Below are positions 51,212 through 59,845 of a stretch of DNA of 64,000 nucleotides, piece after piece. The DNA comes from Chromatiaceae bacterium (GTDB taxonomy: Bacteria; Pseudomonadota; Gammaproteobacteria; Chromatiales; Chromatiaceae). The stretch lies in assembly GCA_024235315.1 (NCBI GenBank), contig JACKMP010000004.1, forward strand, positions 62,001 to 126,000, read 5' to 3'. The notes below the pieces were generated by a model. That model was not told the DNA's origin, searched no databases, and saw nothing but the letters and a program-made list of their open reading frames with translations. Positions within the stretch are counted from its first letter, which is position 1. The number at the start of each line of letters is the position of its first letter. A program made the position numbers and the translations under genes.

Positions 51212-53017
51212 TCAGTTTTCTTTTCCAACCTGCAGGACGGCCAGGAAGGCCTCCTGAGGAATTTCGACGCGGCCGACCTGCTTCATGCGCTTCTTGCCGG
51301 CCTTCTGCTTTTCGAGCAGCTTGCGCTTGCGGGTAACATCCCCCCCGTAACACTTCGCCGTCACGTTCTTGCGCAGGGCCTTGACCGTGGAGCGGGCAAT
51401 CACCTTGCTGCCGATCGCTGCCTGGATCGCCACCTCGAACATCTGCCTCGGTATGATCTCTTTCATCCGTTCGGTCAGCTCGCGGCCGCGGGTCTCGGCA
51501 TAGTCACGGTGCACGATCAGCGACAGCGCATCGACCTTTTCGGTATTTATCAGGATGTCCAGTTTGACCAGCGACGCGGCCTGGAAGCGTTTGAACTCGT
51601 ACTCGAACGAGGCGTAACCGCGGCTGACCGACTTGAGCCGGTCGAAGAAGTCGAGCACCACCTCGTTCATCGGCAGTTCGTACACCAGCTGGATCTGGCC
51701 ACCCAGGTACTGCAGGTTCTTCTGCATGCCACGTTTCTCGATGCACAGCGTGATCACCGCACCCAGATGCTCCTGAGGCACCAGGATATGTGCCTCGATG
51801 ATCGGCTCACGAATCTCGCGGATCTTGCCCAGGTCCGGCAGCGCGGCGGGGTTGTCGATCATCAGCTCGGTGCCGTCGCTGAGCAGGACCTCGTAGACAA
51901 CGGTCGGTGCCGTGGTGATCAGATCCAGATCGTACTCACGCTCCAGGCGCTCCTGCACGATCTCCATATGCAGCATGCCAAGGAAGCCGCAACGAAATCC
52001 GAATCCCAGGGCCTGCGAGGTCTCCGGTTCGTAGTGCAGCGCCGAGTCGTTGAGCTTCAACTTCTGCAGCGCATCGCGGAAGGCGTCGTAGTCGTCCGAA
52101 CTGATCGGATAGAGCCCGGCAAACACCCGCGGCCGTACCTGGCGGAAGCCCGGCAAGGCCTTGTCCGCCTTGCGGTTTTCCAGTGTCAGAGTGTCGCCCA
52201 CCGGGGCACCATCGACTTCTTTGATGCCGGCGATGACGAACCCGACCTCGCCGGTACCGAGTACCGTCTTGTCGAGCCGCTTGGGCGTGAAAACCCCGAC
52301 TTTTTCGACCTGGTACACGCGCCCGGTGGACATCACGCGCATCTTGTCCTTCGGCCGGATCTCGCCATTGACCACGCGAATCAGCGAGATCACCCCGACG
52401 TAGGAATCGAACCAAGAGTCGACGATCAACGCCTGCAGAGGCGCCTGCGGATCACCCTGCGGGGCTGGAATATGGGTAATCAACGCCTCCAGCAGGTCGG
52501 GGATCCCGAGGCCTGTCTTGGCGCTTACATGCAGCGCCTCGGTTGCCTCGATACCGATGATCTCCTCGATCTGGGTCACCACCCGCTCGGGGTCGGCCGA
52601 CGGCAGGTCGATCTTGTTGAGTACCGGCAGCACCTCCAGGCCCTGCTCTATCGCGGTGTAGCAGTTGGCGACACTCTGCGCCTCGACACCCTGGGCGGCA
52701 TCCACCACCAGCAGTGCACCCTCGCATGCCGCCAGCGAGCGCGACACCTCGTACGAGAAATCGACGTGCCCCGGTGTGTCGATGAAATTCAGTTGGTAGG
52801 TCTCGCCGTTCTGCGCCTTGTAGTGCAGCGTCACCGATTGCGCCTTGATCGTGATGCCGCGCTCGCGTTCAAGGTCCATCGAGTCGAGGACCTGGTTCGC
52901 CATCTCGCGCTCGGTCAGACCGCCGCAGACCTGGATGAAGCGGTCGGCGATGGTCGATTTGCCGTGATCGATATGCGCGATGATCGAGAAGTTTCGGATG
53001 TGGCTGAGATCGGTCAT
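51212..53017 (-). CDS. lepA: elongation factor 4 (LepA)
   Basis: A 601-residue translational GTPase that acts on stalled ribosomes. The G1 region HIDHGKSTIADRF (about 15-27), the G3 DTPGHVDF and the G4 NKIDLP are complete. Domains II, III and V follow, and the LepA-specific C-terminal domain ends TRKRKLLEKQKAGKKRMKQ and a short tail. The start is ATG 53017. The strong terminator at 53046-53082 separates it from the rpoE operon, so lepA needs its own promoter in 53018-53045 or within the terminator. I cannot identify it. Confidence 0.96.
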   Translation of the reverse strand: MTDLSHIRNFSIIAHIDHGKSTIADRFIQVCGGLTEREMANQVLDSMDLERERGITIKAQSVTLHYKAQNGETYQLNFIDTPGHVDFSYEVSRSLAACEGALLVVDAAQGVEAQSVANCYTAIEQGLEVLPVLNKIDLPSADPERVVTQIEEIIGIEATEALHVSAKTGLGIPDLLEALITHIPAPQGDPQAPLQALIVDSWFDSYVGVISLIRVVNGEIRPKDKMRVMSTGRVYQVEKVGVFTPKRLDKTVLGTGEVGFVIAGIKEVDGAPVGDTLTLENRKADKALPGFRQVRPRVFAGLYPISSDDYDAFRDALQKLKLNDSALHYEPETSQALGFGFRCGFLGMLHMEIVQERLEREYDLDLITTAPTVVYEVLLSDGTELMIDNPAALPDLGKIREIREPIIEAHILVPQEHLGAVITLCIEKRGMQKNLQYLGGQIQLVYELPMNEVVLDFFDRLKSVSRGYASFEYEFKRFQAASLVKLDILINTEKVDALSLIVHRDYAETRGRELTERMKEIIPRQMFEVAIQAAIGSKVIARSTVKALRKNVTAKCYGGDVTRKRKLLEKQKAGKKRMKQVGRVEIPQEAFLAVLQVGKEN

Positions 53018-53045
53018 GGGGTCTGGTATCGGTCAACGCAAGCGG

Positions 53046-53082
53046 ATGAAAAAACGGAACTTTCCACTGGAAAGTTCCGTTT
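53046..53082 (-). terminator. strong intrinsic terminator of the rpoE operon
   Basis: On the minus strand a 15-bp perfect stem with a 1-base centre (53052-53082; the actual loop must be larger) is followed by a run of six T residues. It lies between the glutaredoxin-like gene and lepA, and ends the rpoE-rseA-rseB-rseC-mucD-grx unit. Confidence 0.85.
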
Positions 53083-53111
53083 CGGTCGCAAACCACCGCA
53101 AAGTGGCCGGA

Positions 53112-53366
53112 TTATACCGGATTCGACATTTCTCCGAAATACTGAGCTATCCGCGCCAGGTCAGGGCGCAGCTCGCAGACGGTTTCCTTCCCGTGCAGCA
53201 GCACCGGCACCCTGTCGCCGTAGGCATCGCGCCATTCCGGACGTTCATCCACGTCCCGCCACTCCATGTGCTGGGCGTGCTGTGGCCAGCCACGGAACAA
53301 TACGGCTGCCAACTCCTCGCAGAGGTGGCAGCCGTTGCGGTAGTAGAAAACCGGCGTGTCGATCAA
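53112..53366 (-). CDS. glutaredoxin-like protein (DUF836)
   Basis: An 84-residue thioredoxin-fold protein with a CHLC redox motif in YYRNGCHLCEE (about residues 8-18). Family members are small glutaredoxin-like proteins of uncertain partner. The best start is TTG 53366, three bases after the mucD stop, so it is probably coupled to mucD. It closes the rpoE operon, which ends at the terminator just beyond. A link between envelope stress and thiol redox is plausible but inferred from position. Confidence 0.82.
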   Translation of the reverse strand: MIDTPVFYYRNGCHLCEELAAVLFRGWPQHAQHMEWRDVDERPEWRDAYGDRVPVLLHGKETVCELRPDLARIAQYFGEMSNPV

Positions 53367-53369
53367 CGA

Positions 53370-54803
53370 TCAGTCTTTGAGGCGCAGCGCGAGAAACAGC
53401 GGGCTGTCGCCACGGTGGATCAACACCGCCACAGTGCGCTTGTCCCCTGCCTGATCGATCAGTTCGCGCAGGTGCCTGGCGTTCTTCACGTCCACCCCGT
53501 CAAACATCAACACGATGTCGCCACGGTTTATGCCCGCTTCCTGCGCTGCACCCGGTGATACCTTGCTGACCAGTGCACCGCCCGTCTCGTCCAGGCCGAG
53601 TTCCTTGCGCACCTGAGGTTCGATATCGATGACCGAAAGGCCCAGCTGGGCGATGTCGTCGGGCTGCGCGATCGCAGGAAGCGTCGAGACCTCTTCCTCG
53701 TCGTCCGGGAGCCTGCCGACCGTGATCGCGACCTTCTTCTCTTTCCCACCGCGCAGCAAAAGCAGCGTCGCCTCTTCCTCGACCCTGGCGGTACCGACCA
53801 TCGGTGGCAGCTGGCTGGAGTTCAACAGCGGTTTGCCATTGAATTCAAGTATCACGTCACCCACCTTGAGGCCGGCCTTGTCGGCCGGCGAGTCAGGCAT
53901 CACGCGTGACACCAGGGCACCGTGTGGCTGTGCCATACCGAACGACTCCGCCAGGTTGCGATCGACATCCTGGATAAGCACGCCGAGATAACCACGTGCC
54001 ACGCGGCCGCTGTCACGCAGCTGGTCGGCGACATTGACAGCAAGCTCGATCGGTATCGCAAACGACAGCCCCATGAACCCGCCGGTTCGGCTGTAGATCT
54101 GTGAATTGATACCGACGACTTCACCGTCCAGGTTGATCAACGGCCCTCCGGAGTTTCCGGGGTTGATCGCCACATCGGTCTGGATGAACGGCACATAGTT
54201 TTCGCTCGGCAGGCTGCGCCCCTTCGCACTGACGATGCCCGCGGTCACCGTGTGATCGAAGCCGAACGGGGAGCCGATCGCAAGCACCCATTCACCGACC
54301 TTGAGATCACTGCTCTTGCCGAGCTTGACCGTCGGCAGATCTTTCGCCTCGATCTTGATCAGCGCGATGTCGCTGCCCTTGTCCGACCCGATCACCTTGG
54401 CGTCGTAGGTGCGACGATCGCTGAAATGCACCTGTATCGCGTCCGCATCGCCGACCACATGGTAGTTGGTCAGGATGTATCCATCGGACGAGATGACGAA
54501 CCCGGACCCTAGCGACTGACTGTCACGGTCCGGAAAGTCCTCCATCCCTTCGCCGAAGAAATGTTTGAACAGATCACTGAAGGGGCTTCCCTCGGGGACT
54601 TCGGGCATCGAAAAGCCCTTTGGCAGCGCCCGCTGAACCTTCGATTTCTGCTGTGTACTGATGTTGACCACGGCCGGGCTGTTGCGCTCGGCCAATTGAG
54701 TGAACTCGGGCAGGTCCCGCGCCTGTACGGCACCTGCCATGCCTGCCACCAGCACACAACCGAGCAACAGGGTTGTGAAATGTCTCGTGAATCTCTTGTT
54801 CAT
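53370..54803 (-). CDS. mucD: periplasmic serine protease MucD/DegP type
   Basis: A 477-residue Do-family protease and chaperone. A signal peptide ends near AVQARDLP. The catalytic triad is H in ILTNYHVVGDAD, D in KGSDIALIKIEA and S in NPGNSGGPLIN. Two PDZ domains follow (about 255-365 and 390-477). The gene lies in the sigma-E operon, as in pseudomonads, where MucD limits activation of the regulon. The start is ATG 54803, overlapping the rseC stop as ATGA. Confidence 0.95.
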   Translation of the reverse strand: MNKRFTRHFTTLLLGCVLVAGMAGAVQARDLPEFTQLAERNSPAVVNISTQQKSKVQRALPKGFSMPEVPEGSPFSDLFKHFFGEGMEDFPDRDSQSLGSGFVISSDGYILTNYHVVGDADAIQVHFSDRRTYDAKVIGSDKGSDIALIKIEAKDLPTVKLGKSSDLKVGEWVLAIGSPFGFDHTVTAGIVSAKGRSLPSENYVPFIQTDVAINPGNSGGPLINLDGEVVGINSQIYSRTGGFMGLSFAIPIELAVNVADQLRDSGRVARGYLGVLIQDVDRNLAESFGMAQPHGALVSRVMPDSPADKAGLKVGDVILEFNGKPLLNSSQLPPMVGTARVEEEATLLLLRGGKEKKVAITVGRLPDDEEEVSTLPAIAQPDDIAQLGLSVIDIEPQVRKELGLDETGGALVSKVSPGAAQEAGINRGDIVLMFDGVDVKNARHLRELIDQAGDKRTVAVLIHRGDSPLFLALRLKD

Positions 54804-55312
54804 TCCTGCTTCCTGATTTCGCGCGCGACATGCGCGATCTGCAAACCGACATTGCCGGGCATAGGACTGCGGCTGATCCGCAGCAGTTTCACCCCGACCT
54901 CACCGCGTTCGAAACTGCTCGCACTGAAATAACGAACAGCCAGCAATGCGGCACTCAAGCCCAGTAGACCCAACAGGATGGCGCCAAGTTCCGTGGGCCA
55001 TGAAAGCAGTGAAAAGCCGAACTCACCAGCGACGGCGCCGACCAGCAGCCCCAACAGCGGCAGTGCATACAGGAGCAGCGAACTGCGCTGCAGAAACGCC
55101 TCGTCGAGGCCGATGATCACGGTATCCCCGGCGGCGGCCTGGATATCGTTGTTCAATCGGAATGCCAGTTGACGCTGCGGAAACCAGGTCGCAAGCAACG
55201 ATGTCCCGCACCCGTTCCTGGCCGCGCAATGACCACAGGCGGATTGTCTTTGGGTGACAACCTCGGCCACGCCGTCGTGCACGCGCAGCACCTGTGCCAT
55301 CTCCTCGATCAA
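54800..55312 (-). CDS. rseC: RseC/MucC family membrane protein
   Basis: A 170-residue inner-membrane protein. The start is TTG 55312, which overlaps the rseB stop (TTGA) and gives MIEE, matching the E. coli family opening MIKE; an internal ATG at 55300 is the alternative. A Cys cluster (ACGHCAARNGCG, about 25-36) lies in the N-terminal cytosolic part, followed by two membrane helices (about 79-100 and 107-127). RseC proteins modulate the sigma-E or SoxR systems. It is coupled to mucD. Confidence 0.9.
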   Translation of the reverse strand: MIEEMAQVLRVHDGVAEVVTQRQSACGHCAARNGCGTSLLATWFPQRQLAFRLNNDIQAAAGDTVIIGLDEAFLQRSSLLLYALPLLGLLVGAVAGEFGFSLLSWPTELGAILLGLLGLSAALLAVRYFSASSFERGEVGVKLLRISRSPMPGNVGLQIAHVAREIRKQE

Positions 55313-56277
55313 TTCGAGGCCGCCCGTATCTGTTGTGCAAACCAGTTCAACGTCCTGGCCGGCACTTCGCCGACCACGATCACCTCGTGGTCGGCAAGCA
55401 CCCGGCTCACCGCACCGGCGGCACCGAGCCGCGACGACGGGGGAAGACCGACGCCATCATCACCGGTCGGCTGAACATAGACCGAGACCGTGGCCAGTCC
55501 ATCGGAGAAGATGAAATGCTCCAACTCGCCCGCATTTTCACCGAGCATACGCCGCCGGTGCACATTCAACTGGAAGCCGGGCGGCAGATCCGCAAATTCC
55601 CATGCTGGCGGCTTCAGGCGCTCTTCCGGGATGTCGTCGGACGGTGTCGCCCTTGCCACCTGCATTGCCGAGATATCGCGCTCGATCGGCGTGATCTGCT
55701 GATCGACCCGCAACTCCACGAACATCATCTGTGATGCCGTTTTCTGCGCCTCGTCGAACATCACTGAACGCAATGGAAGATAGCTCGCCTGGTCCAGGAA
55801 CAGCCGGTAACCGAAACGCAAGTCATCACGTGGCTCGATCAACAACTGGTAGGCATCCCTTCCCGCAACCCTGCCCGGCGGCAGCAACTGCATCCTGTAG
55901 TAGCGGTCGAGTTGTTCGCCGGTCACACCACTCAGCGGCGAAAATGATCGCCCGTTCGCGCCGCGCCCGACATTCAGCGTGCGCGCACGCCCGGACGTGA
56001 GACAGGCAACCGCCTCGTCGCTGCGGATCACCTCGCGCGGTTTTCCGGTCAGCGAGACCACACGTTCTTTTTCGGCACCGCCATCAACGCGGTGCACAAT
56101 GTAGATCGCATCCATGCGGTCCCCGACCTGGACCACGAATCGACCCTCATAGTCCAATTGACGAACTGCCTCGTTCATGCGGTCGAGCAGTTGGTGCGGG
56201 CTGGATTCCCCGGAGCGCGCGTTCGCTGCCAGCAAGAGGCCGCAGGAGAGCCAGATCAGGCGGCTAGCGCGCGTCAT
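55309..56277 (-). CDS. rseB: sigma-E regulatory protein RseB (MucB)
   Basis: A 322-residue periplasmic protein. A signal sequence (LIWLSCGLLLAANARSG) is followed by the large lipoprotein-sensing domain (about 25-230), with YEGRFVVQVGDRMDAIYIVHRVDGG, and a smaller C-terminal domain. RseB binds the anti-sigma factor RseA and protects it from proteolysis until lipopolysaccharide or misfolded lipoprotein signals arrive. The start is ATG 56277, 14 bases inside the rseA end. It overlaps rseC as TTGA. Confidence 0.93.
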   Translation of the reverse strand: MTRASRLIWLSCGLLLAANARSGESSPHQLLDRMNEAVRQLDYEGRFVVQVGDRMDAIYIVHRVDGGAEKERVVSLTGKPREVIRSDEAVACLTSGRARTLNVGRGANGRSFSPLSGVTGEQLDRYYRMQLLPPGRVAGRDAYQLLIEPRDDLRFGYRLFLDQASYLPLRSVMFDEAQKTASQMMFVELRVDQQITPIERDISAMQVARATPSDDIPEERLKPPAWEFADLPPGFQLNVHRRRMLGENAGELEHFIFSDGLATVSVYVQPTGDDGVGLPPSSRLGAAGAVSRVLADHEVIVVGEVPARTLNWFAQQIRAASN

Positions 56278-56872
56278 AGCTCACGAATCCGATGTGTTGG
56301 ACAGGGCCGTTCACCCCGGTTCTGCCGCCAAACTCGCGATGCTCCATCATCAGGCGGTCGAAGCGCTCGGAAGCTTCCTGATTGCGGGCCGGCCAGCGCA
56401 GCTGGGCTTCGGCGACCTCAACCGGCCTGGCATCACCCTGAGAACCGCCCGCCGCCACCAGCGTGGCCGGCGTGGCGTCGCGATGCTGCGTGTCGGCTGC
56501 GAGCTGCATCGGCTGACCCTGCTCACCCGGCCGCGTCATCAGCTGCGGGGCGACCATGATTGCCGCGGCGGCAACCGATGCGGCGATCGCAAGGCCCGCG
56601 GCAGGTCGTGCCCAACGTCGCGGTTGCCGATGTGCCCGTGGCTCCAGCACGGACGGTTCATCGTGCAGCGCCTGGCTGACCTTGGTCGCGACCGAGCCTG
56701 CCAGTACCGCCGATTCACCGCGCATGACGTCGCCGATCAATCGGTAACGCGCAAATCGCTCCATCCCATCCTGCCCGGAATCCAGCAATCCGGATATCGC
56801 CCGCTGCGATGCGTCGTAATCCAGTTCGTCGTCGAGCAGTGCCGAGATCAGCTCATCTTGCTTGTTGTTCAT
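56264..56872 (-). CDS. rseA: anti-sigma-E factor RseA (MucA type)
   Basis: A 202-residue single-pass membrane protein. The N-terminal cytosolic domain, with SALLDDELDYDASQRAI and FARYRLIGDVMRGE, sequesters the sigma factor. A membrane helix (about 88-107, AAGLAIAASVAAAAIMVAPQ) is followed by a periplasmic part that binds RseB. Regulated proteolysis frees the sigma factor. The start is ATG 56872, 18 bases after the rpoE stop. I see no frameshift, so the anti-sigma factor should be intact. Confidence 0.92.
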   Translation of the reverse strand: MNNKQDELISALLDDELDYDASQRAISGLLDSGQDGMERFARYRLIGDVMRGESAVLAGSVATKVSQALHDEPSVLEPRAHRQPRRWARPAAGLAIAASVAAAAIMVAPQLMTRPGEQGQPMQLAADTQHRDATPATLVAAGGSQGDARPVEVAEAQLRWPARNQEASERFDRLMMEHREFGGRTGVNGPVQHIGFVSYDAR

Positions 56873-56890
56873 CAGCCAGATTCTCTCTTG

Positions 56891-57472
56891 CTATGGCGCC
56901 AGCAACGGCTTCAATTTGACATCTATCGCCTCGCGCGCCCTGAAAATCCTCGAGCGTACGGTACCTATCGGGCAATCCATTGCCTGCGCGATCTCTTCGT
57001 AACTCAGGCCCTCGAGTTCACGCAGCGTGATCGCGGTGCGCAGGTCTTCCGGCAATCCGTCCAGTGCCTGCTGAATCGTCGACGCAATCTCGCGTTGCAG
57101 CGCGAGATTTTCCGGCGTGTCCGTCTCCTTCAGCGCCGCCCCCATGTCCATCTGTTCCGCGGTCTCCGCCTCGATGTCATCACCCGGCGGCCGACGTGCC
57201 TGGGCAGCGAGGTGGTTCTTTGCCGTATTGATCGCCACCCGATAAAGCCAGGTATAAAACGCACTGTCGCCGCGGAACTTCGGCAACGCCCGGTAGGCCT
57301 TGATAAATGCCTCCTGGGTCACGTCCAACACCTCAGAGGAATCGCGGATGTAGCGCGAGATCAGATTCGCCACTTTGTGCTGGTATTTGAGCACCAGCAC
57401 ATCGAAAGCCTTCTTGTCACCGCGCTGAACGCGCTCGACCAGCACCTGGTCCGCTTCCTTTTCCGCTGTCAC
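56891..57472 (-). CDS. rpoE: ECF sigma factor RpoE (AlgU type)
   Basis: A 193-residue ECF sigma factor for envelope stress. Region 2 reads QRGDKKAFDVLVLKYQHKVANLISRYI (about 16-42) and region 4 carries LRTAITLRELEGLSYEEIAQAM (about 141-162) for -35 recognition. Its start is GTG 57472. The upstream region includes a matching sigma-E promoter at 57522-57549, so the gene is probably autoregulated. It opens the operon with rseA, rseB, rseC, mucD and grx, in the same order as in pseudomonads. Confidence 0.95.
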   Translation of the reverse strand: MTAEKEADQVLVERVQRGDKKAFDVLVLKYQHKVANLISRYIRDSSEVLDVTQEAFIKAYRALPKFRGDSAFYTWLYRVAINTAKNHLAAQARRPPGDDIEAETAEQMDMGAALKETDTPENLALQREIASTIQQALDGLPEDLRTAITLRELEGLSYEEIAQAMDCPIGTVRSRIFRAREAIDVKLKPLLAP

Positions 57473-57521
57473 GCCGGCGACGCTCCAGGCGTTCGCCGGG
57501 TGAAAACCGCCGCCTCGTGCC

Positions 57522-57549
57522 TATTGACCCCGGTGCAGCGGTAAAGTTC
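57522..57549 (-). promoter_or_regulatory. sigma-E (AlgU) promoter upstream of rpoE
   Basis: On the minus strand GAACTT (57549-57544) is followed after 16 bases by TCAATA (57527-57522). This fits the GAACTT-N16-TCnnA pattern of sigma-E promoters, and places the transcript start about 40 bases before the rpoE GTG. Autoregulation is the usual arrangement in this family. Confidence 0.75.
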
Positions 57550-57737
57550 TGTGTGATGAGCAAACGGGGCCAATTGGGGTATGCACTCTGTTGTTATTGC
57601 TTGCAGCCGGTAATTTTGCAGGCCGGGGCGTGACGCAGCCGACCCGTACCGACTAATCTTGGGCATGATTCGGCGACTTTTCGCCTGGATCTTGACCCAC
57701 GCCGATTATGGCGACTCATCCCGGGACCATCAACGCC

Positions 57738-59375
57738 ATGACACAGACCGACCACCTGAGCTTCGACGTCCTTATCATAGGCAGCGGCGCCGCCGGTCTG
57801 AGTCTCGCGCTGCGCCTGCCCTCAGACGTGCGGATCGGGCTGGTATCCAAGCGCGAGCTGGAGGAAGGCAACACCCTGTACGCCCAGGGCGGGATCTCCG
57901 CTGTCCTCGACGCCAGCGACTCAGTCGATTCACATGTGCAGGATACCCTGGATGCGGGCGCCGGACTGTGCGACGAATCCGTGGTCAGGATGGTCGTCGA
58001 ACAGGGGCCGGAGAACATCCGCTGGCTGTTCGAGGAAGGCGTTGAATTCACCCGTACGCCGGTGACTGGCAATTCGGGCTATCACCTGACGCGCGAGGGT
58101 GGGCACAGCCACCGCCGCGTGGTCCACGCCGCCGATGCCACCGGACACGCGGTGGAGACCACGCTGGTGCGCCAGCTGGATGCGCACCCGAACGTCAGCG
58201 TGTTCGAGCACTGCATCGCTGTCGACCTCGTTACCGCAGACCATCAGCAGGGACGACGGGTGCAGCGGCGCTGCCACGGCGCCTATCTGCTGGACATCAG
58301 ATCCGACCGGGTGGTGACTGCGTCCGCTCGCTGCGTGGTGTTGGCGACCGGCGGCGCCAGCAAGGTCTATCTGTACACCAGTAATCCGGATGTGGCGACC
58401 GGGGATGGCATCGCGATGGCGTGGCGCGCCGGTTGCCGCGTCGGCAACATGGAATTCATCCAGTTCCACCCGACCTGCCTGTTTCACCCCGCAGCCAAGT
58501 CGTTCCTGATCAGCGAGGCGGTCCGCGGCGAAGGTGGCCGGCTGCTGCTGCCCGATGGCACCCGGTTCATGCAGCGCTTCGACGAACGTGCAGAACTGGC
58601 ACCGCGCGACATCGTCGCCCGCGCGATCGACCACGAGATGAAGCGCCTGGGCGTCGACTGTGTGTACCTGGACATCAGCCACAAGCCGGCGATCGAGATC
58701 GAGAACCTGTTTCCGACCATTCACCAGCGCTGTCTCGAACTGGGATTCGACATGCGCAAGCAACCCCTGCCGGTGGTGCCGGCCGCCCACTATACCTGTG
58801 GTGGCATCCGTACCGACCGGAGGGCGCGCACCGACGTCAACGGCTTGTACGCGATCGGCGAGGCCGCCTACACCGGGCTGCATGGCGCCAACCGCATGGC
58901 CAGCAATTCACTGCTCGAATGCCTGGTGTTCAGCGAGATGGCGCGGGCCGACATCCTCGAACAACTTGGGCGCGATGACACGCCGGCGTTCGATATCGCA
59001 CCCTGGGACGAGAGCCGGGTGTCCGATTCGGACGAAGAGGTCGTGGTGTCGCACAACTGGGAGGAGCTGCGCCGCTTCATGTGGGACTACGTCGGGATCG
59101 TGCGCAGCAACAAGCGCCTGGAACGCGCGCGCCGCCGTGTGAACCTTCTGCATCACGAGATCAGCGAGTACTACGGCAATTTCCGGGTTTCCAACGACCT
59201 GCTCGAACTGCGCAACCTGGTCGATGTCGCCGACCTGATCATCCAGTCGGCACAGCGCCGGCGAGAGAGTCGCGGACTGCACTACAACATCGACTTCCCG
59301 GACAGGGACGACAACCAGACCTCACCGACCATCCTGATCCCCGACAATTACGTGCCGCGCCGGGCCGAGAACTGA
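57738..59375 (+). CDS. nadB: L-aspartate oxidase
   Basis: A 545-residue FAD enzyme that oxidises aspartate to iminoaspartate, the first step of NAD synthesis. The dinucleotide motif IIGSGAAGLSLAL (about 14-26), the active-site stretch NMEFIQFHPTCLFHP (about 237-251), and SEAVRGEGGRLL follow. The C-terminal helical part from about 435 is the normal family tail. The start is ATG 57738 (a second ATG at 57708 is possible). It is divergent from rpoE, with a 265-base gap that contains the sigma-E promoter. Confidence 0.95.
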   Translation: MTQTDHLSFDVLIIGSGAAGLSLALRLPSDVRIGLVSKRELEEGNTLYAQGGISAVLDASDSVDSHVQDTLDAGAGLCDESVVRMVVEQGPENIRWLFEEGVEFTRTPVTGNSGYHLTREGGHSHRRVVHAADATGHAVETTLVRQLDAHPNVSVFEHCIAVDLVTADHQQGRRVQRRCHGAYLLDIRSDRVVTASARCVVLATGGASKVYLYTSNPDVATGDGIAMAWRAGCRVGNMEFIQFHPTCLFHPAAKSFLISEAVRGEGGRLLLPDGTRFMQRFDERAELAPRDIVARAIDHEMKRLGVDCVYLDISHKPAIEIENLFPTIHQRCLELGFDMRKQPLPVVPAAHYTCGGIRTDRRARTDVNGLYAIGEAAYTGLHGANRMASNSLLECLVFSEMARADILEQLGRDDTPAFDIAPWDESRVSDSDEEVVVSHNWEELRRFMWDYVGIVRSNKRLERARRRVNLLHHEISEYYGNFRVSNDLLELRNLVDVADLIIQSAQRRRESRGLHYNIDFPDRDDNQTSPTILIPDNYVPRRAEN

Positions 59376-59390
59376 AGGCGCCAGCAGCCA

Positions 59391-59816
59391 TCATGGCTGT
59401 GTCGGGTCGGTGACCGGTCGAAATCCGATCAACGCGCGCCGCAATTCACGATGCTGTGCATCCGACACGCATGTGCCCAAAACGAAGAGCTCGCAACGCT
59501 GACCGGGGCCTCCAAGCAGTCGTGCACTCACCAGCCAGGGCCGGATGACCCCAGGCCTTATGCCTGTGACAGTCCAGGTCTCGGCACTGGCCAGCCGACA
59601 GCTCAGGCCGCCATCGCGGTGTATCTGCAGGCTGACCGGGCGTTGGCGGCGAAAGCGCCGCCATAGCACCAGCCAGCTCACTGCAACACATGCAGCGCAG
59701 CCAAGCCGCCAAACCCAGGCGATGGGACAGGCCAGCACCATGCCGGCAGCAGTCAGCAAGAGGAGATGGGCATACCGGTGCATGCGCCGCGTCAGCGGTA
59801 GTTCGATCGTGGACAT
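59391..59816 (-). CDS. CptA/YgfX-like membrane protein without SdhE partner
   Basis: A 141-residue protein with two N-terminal membrane helices (about 14-52) and a cytosolic C-terminal domain (LQIHRDGGLSCRLASAETW and VLGTCVSDAQHRELRRALIG). It matches the YgfX/CptA family, usually encoded just after sdhE near nadB in gammaproteobacteria. The E. coli protein was described as a cytoskeleton-directed toxin with SdhE as partner. No sdhE gene is present here; the gap to tatD upstream is only 29 bases. The start is ATG 59816. The gene is convergent with nadB. Confidence 0.78.
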   Translation of the reverse strand: MSTIELPLTRRMHRYAHLLLLTAAGMVLACPIAWVWRLGCAACVAVSWLVLWRRFRRQRPVSLQIHRDGGLSCRLASAETWTVTGIRPGVIRPWLVSARLLGGPGQRCELFVLGTCVSDAQHRELRRALIGFRPVTDPTQP

Positions 59817-59845
59817 GCGATTTCCATATCGCTGTAGTTGGAAGA

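Noticed and set aside
53052..53082. GGAACTTT inside the palindrome as a sigma-E promoter for lepA
   Set aside because: No TCnnA -10 is found 15-17 bases downstream; hairpin plus six Ts favours termination.
51152..53380. Long plus-strand open frame of 742 codons
   Set aside because: It lies opposite lepA, has no family features and is explained by high GC content.
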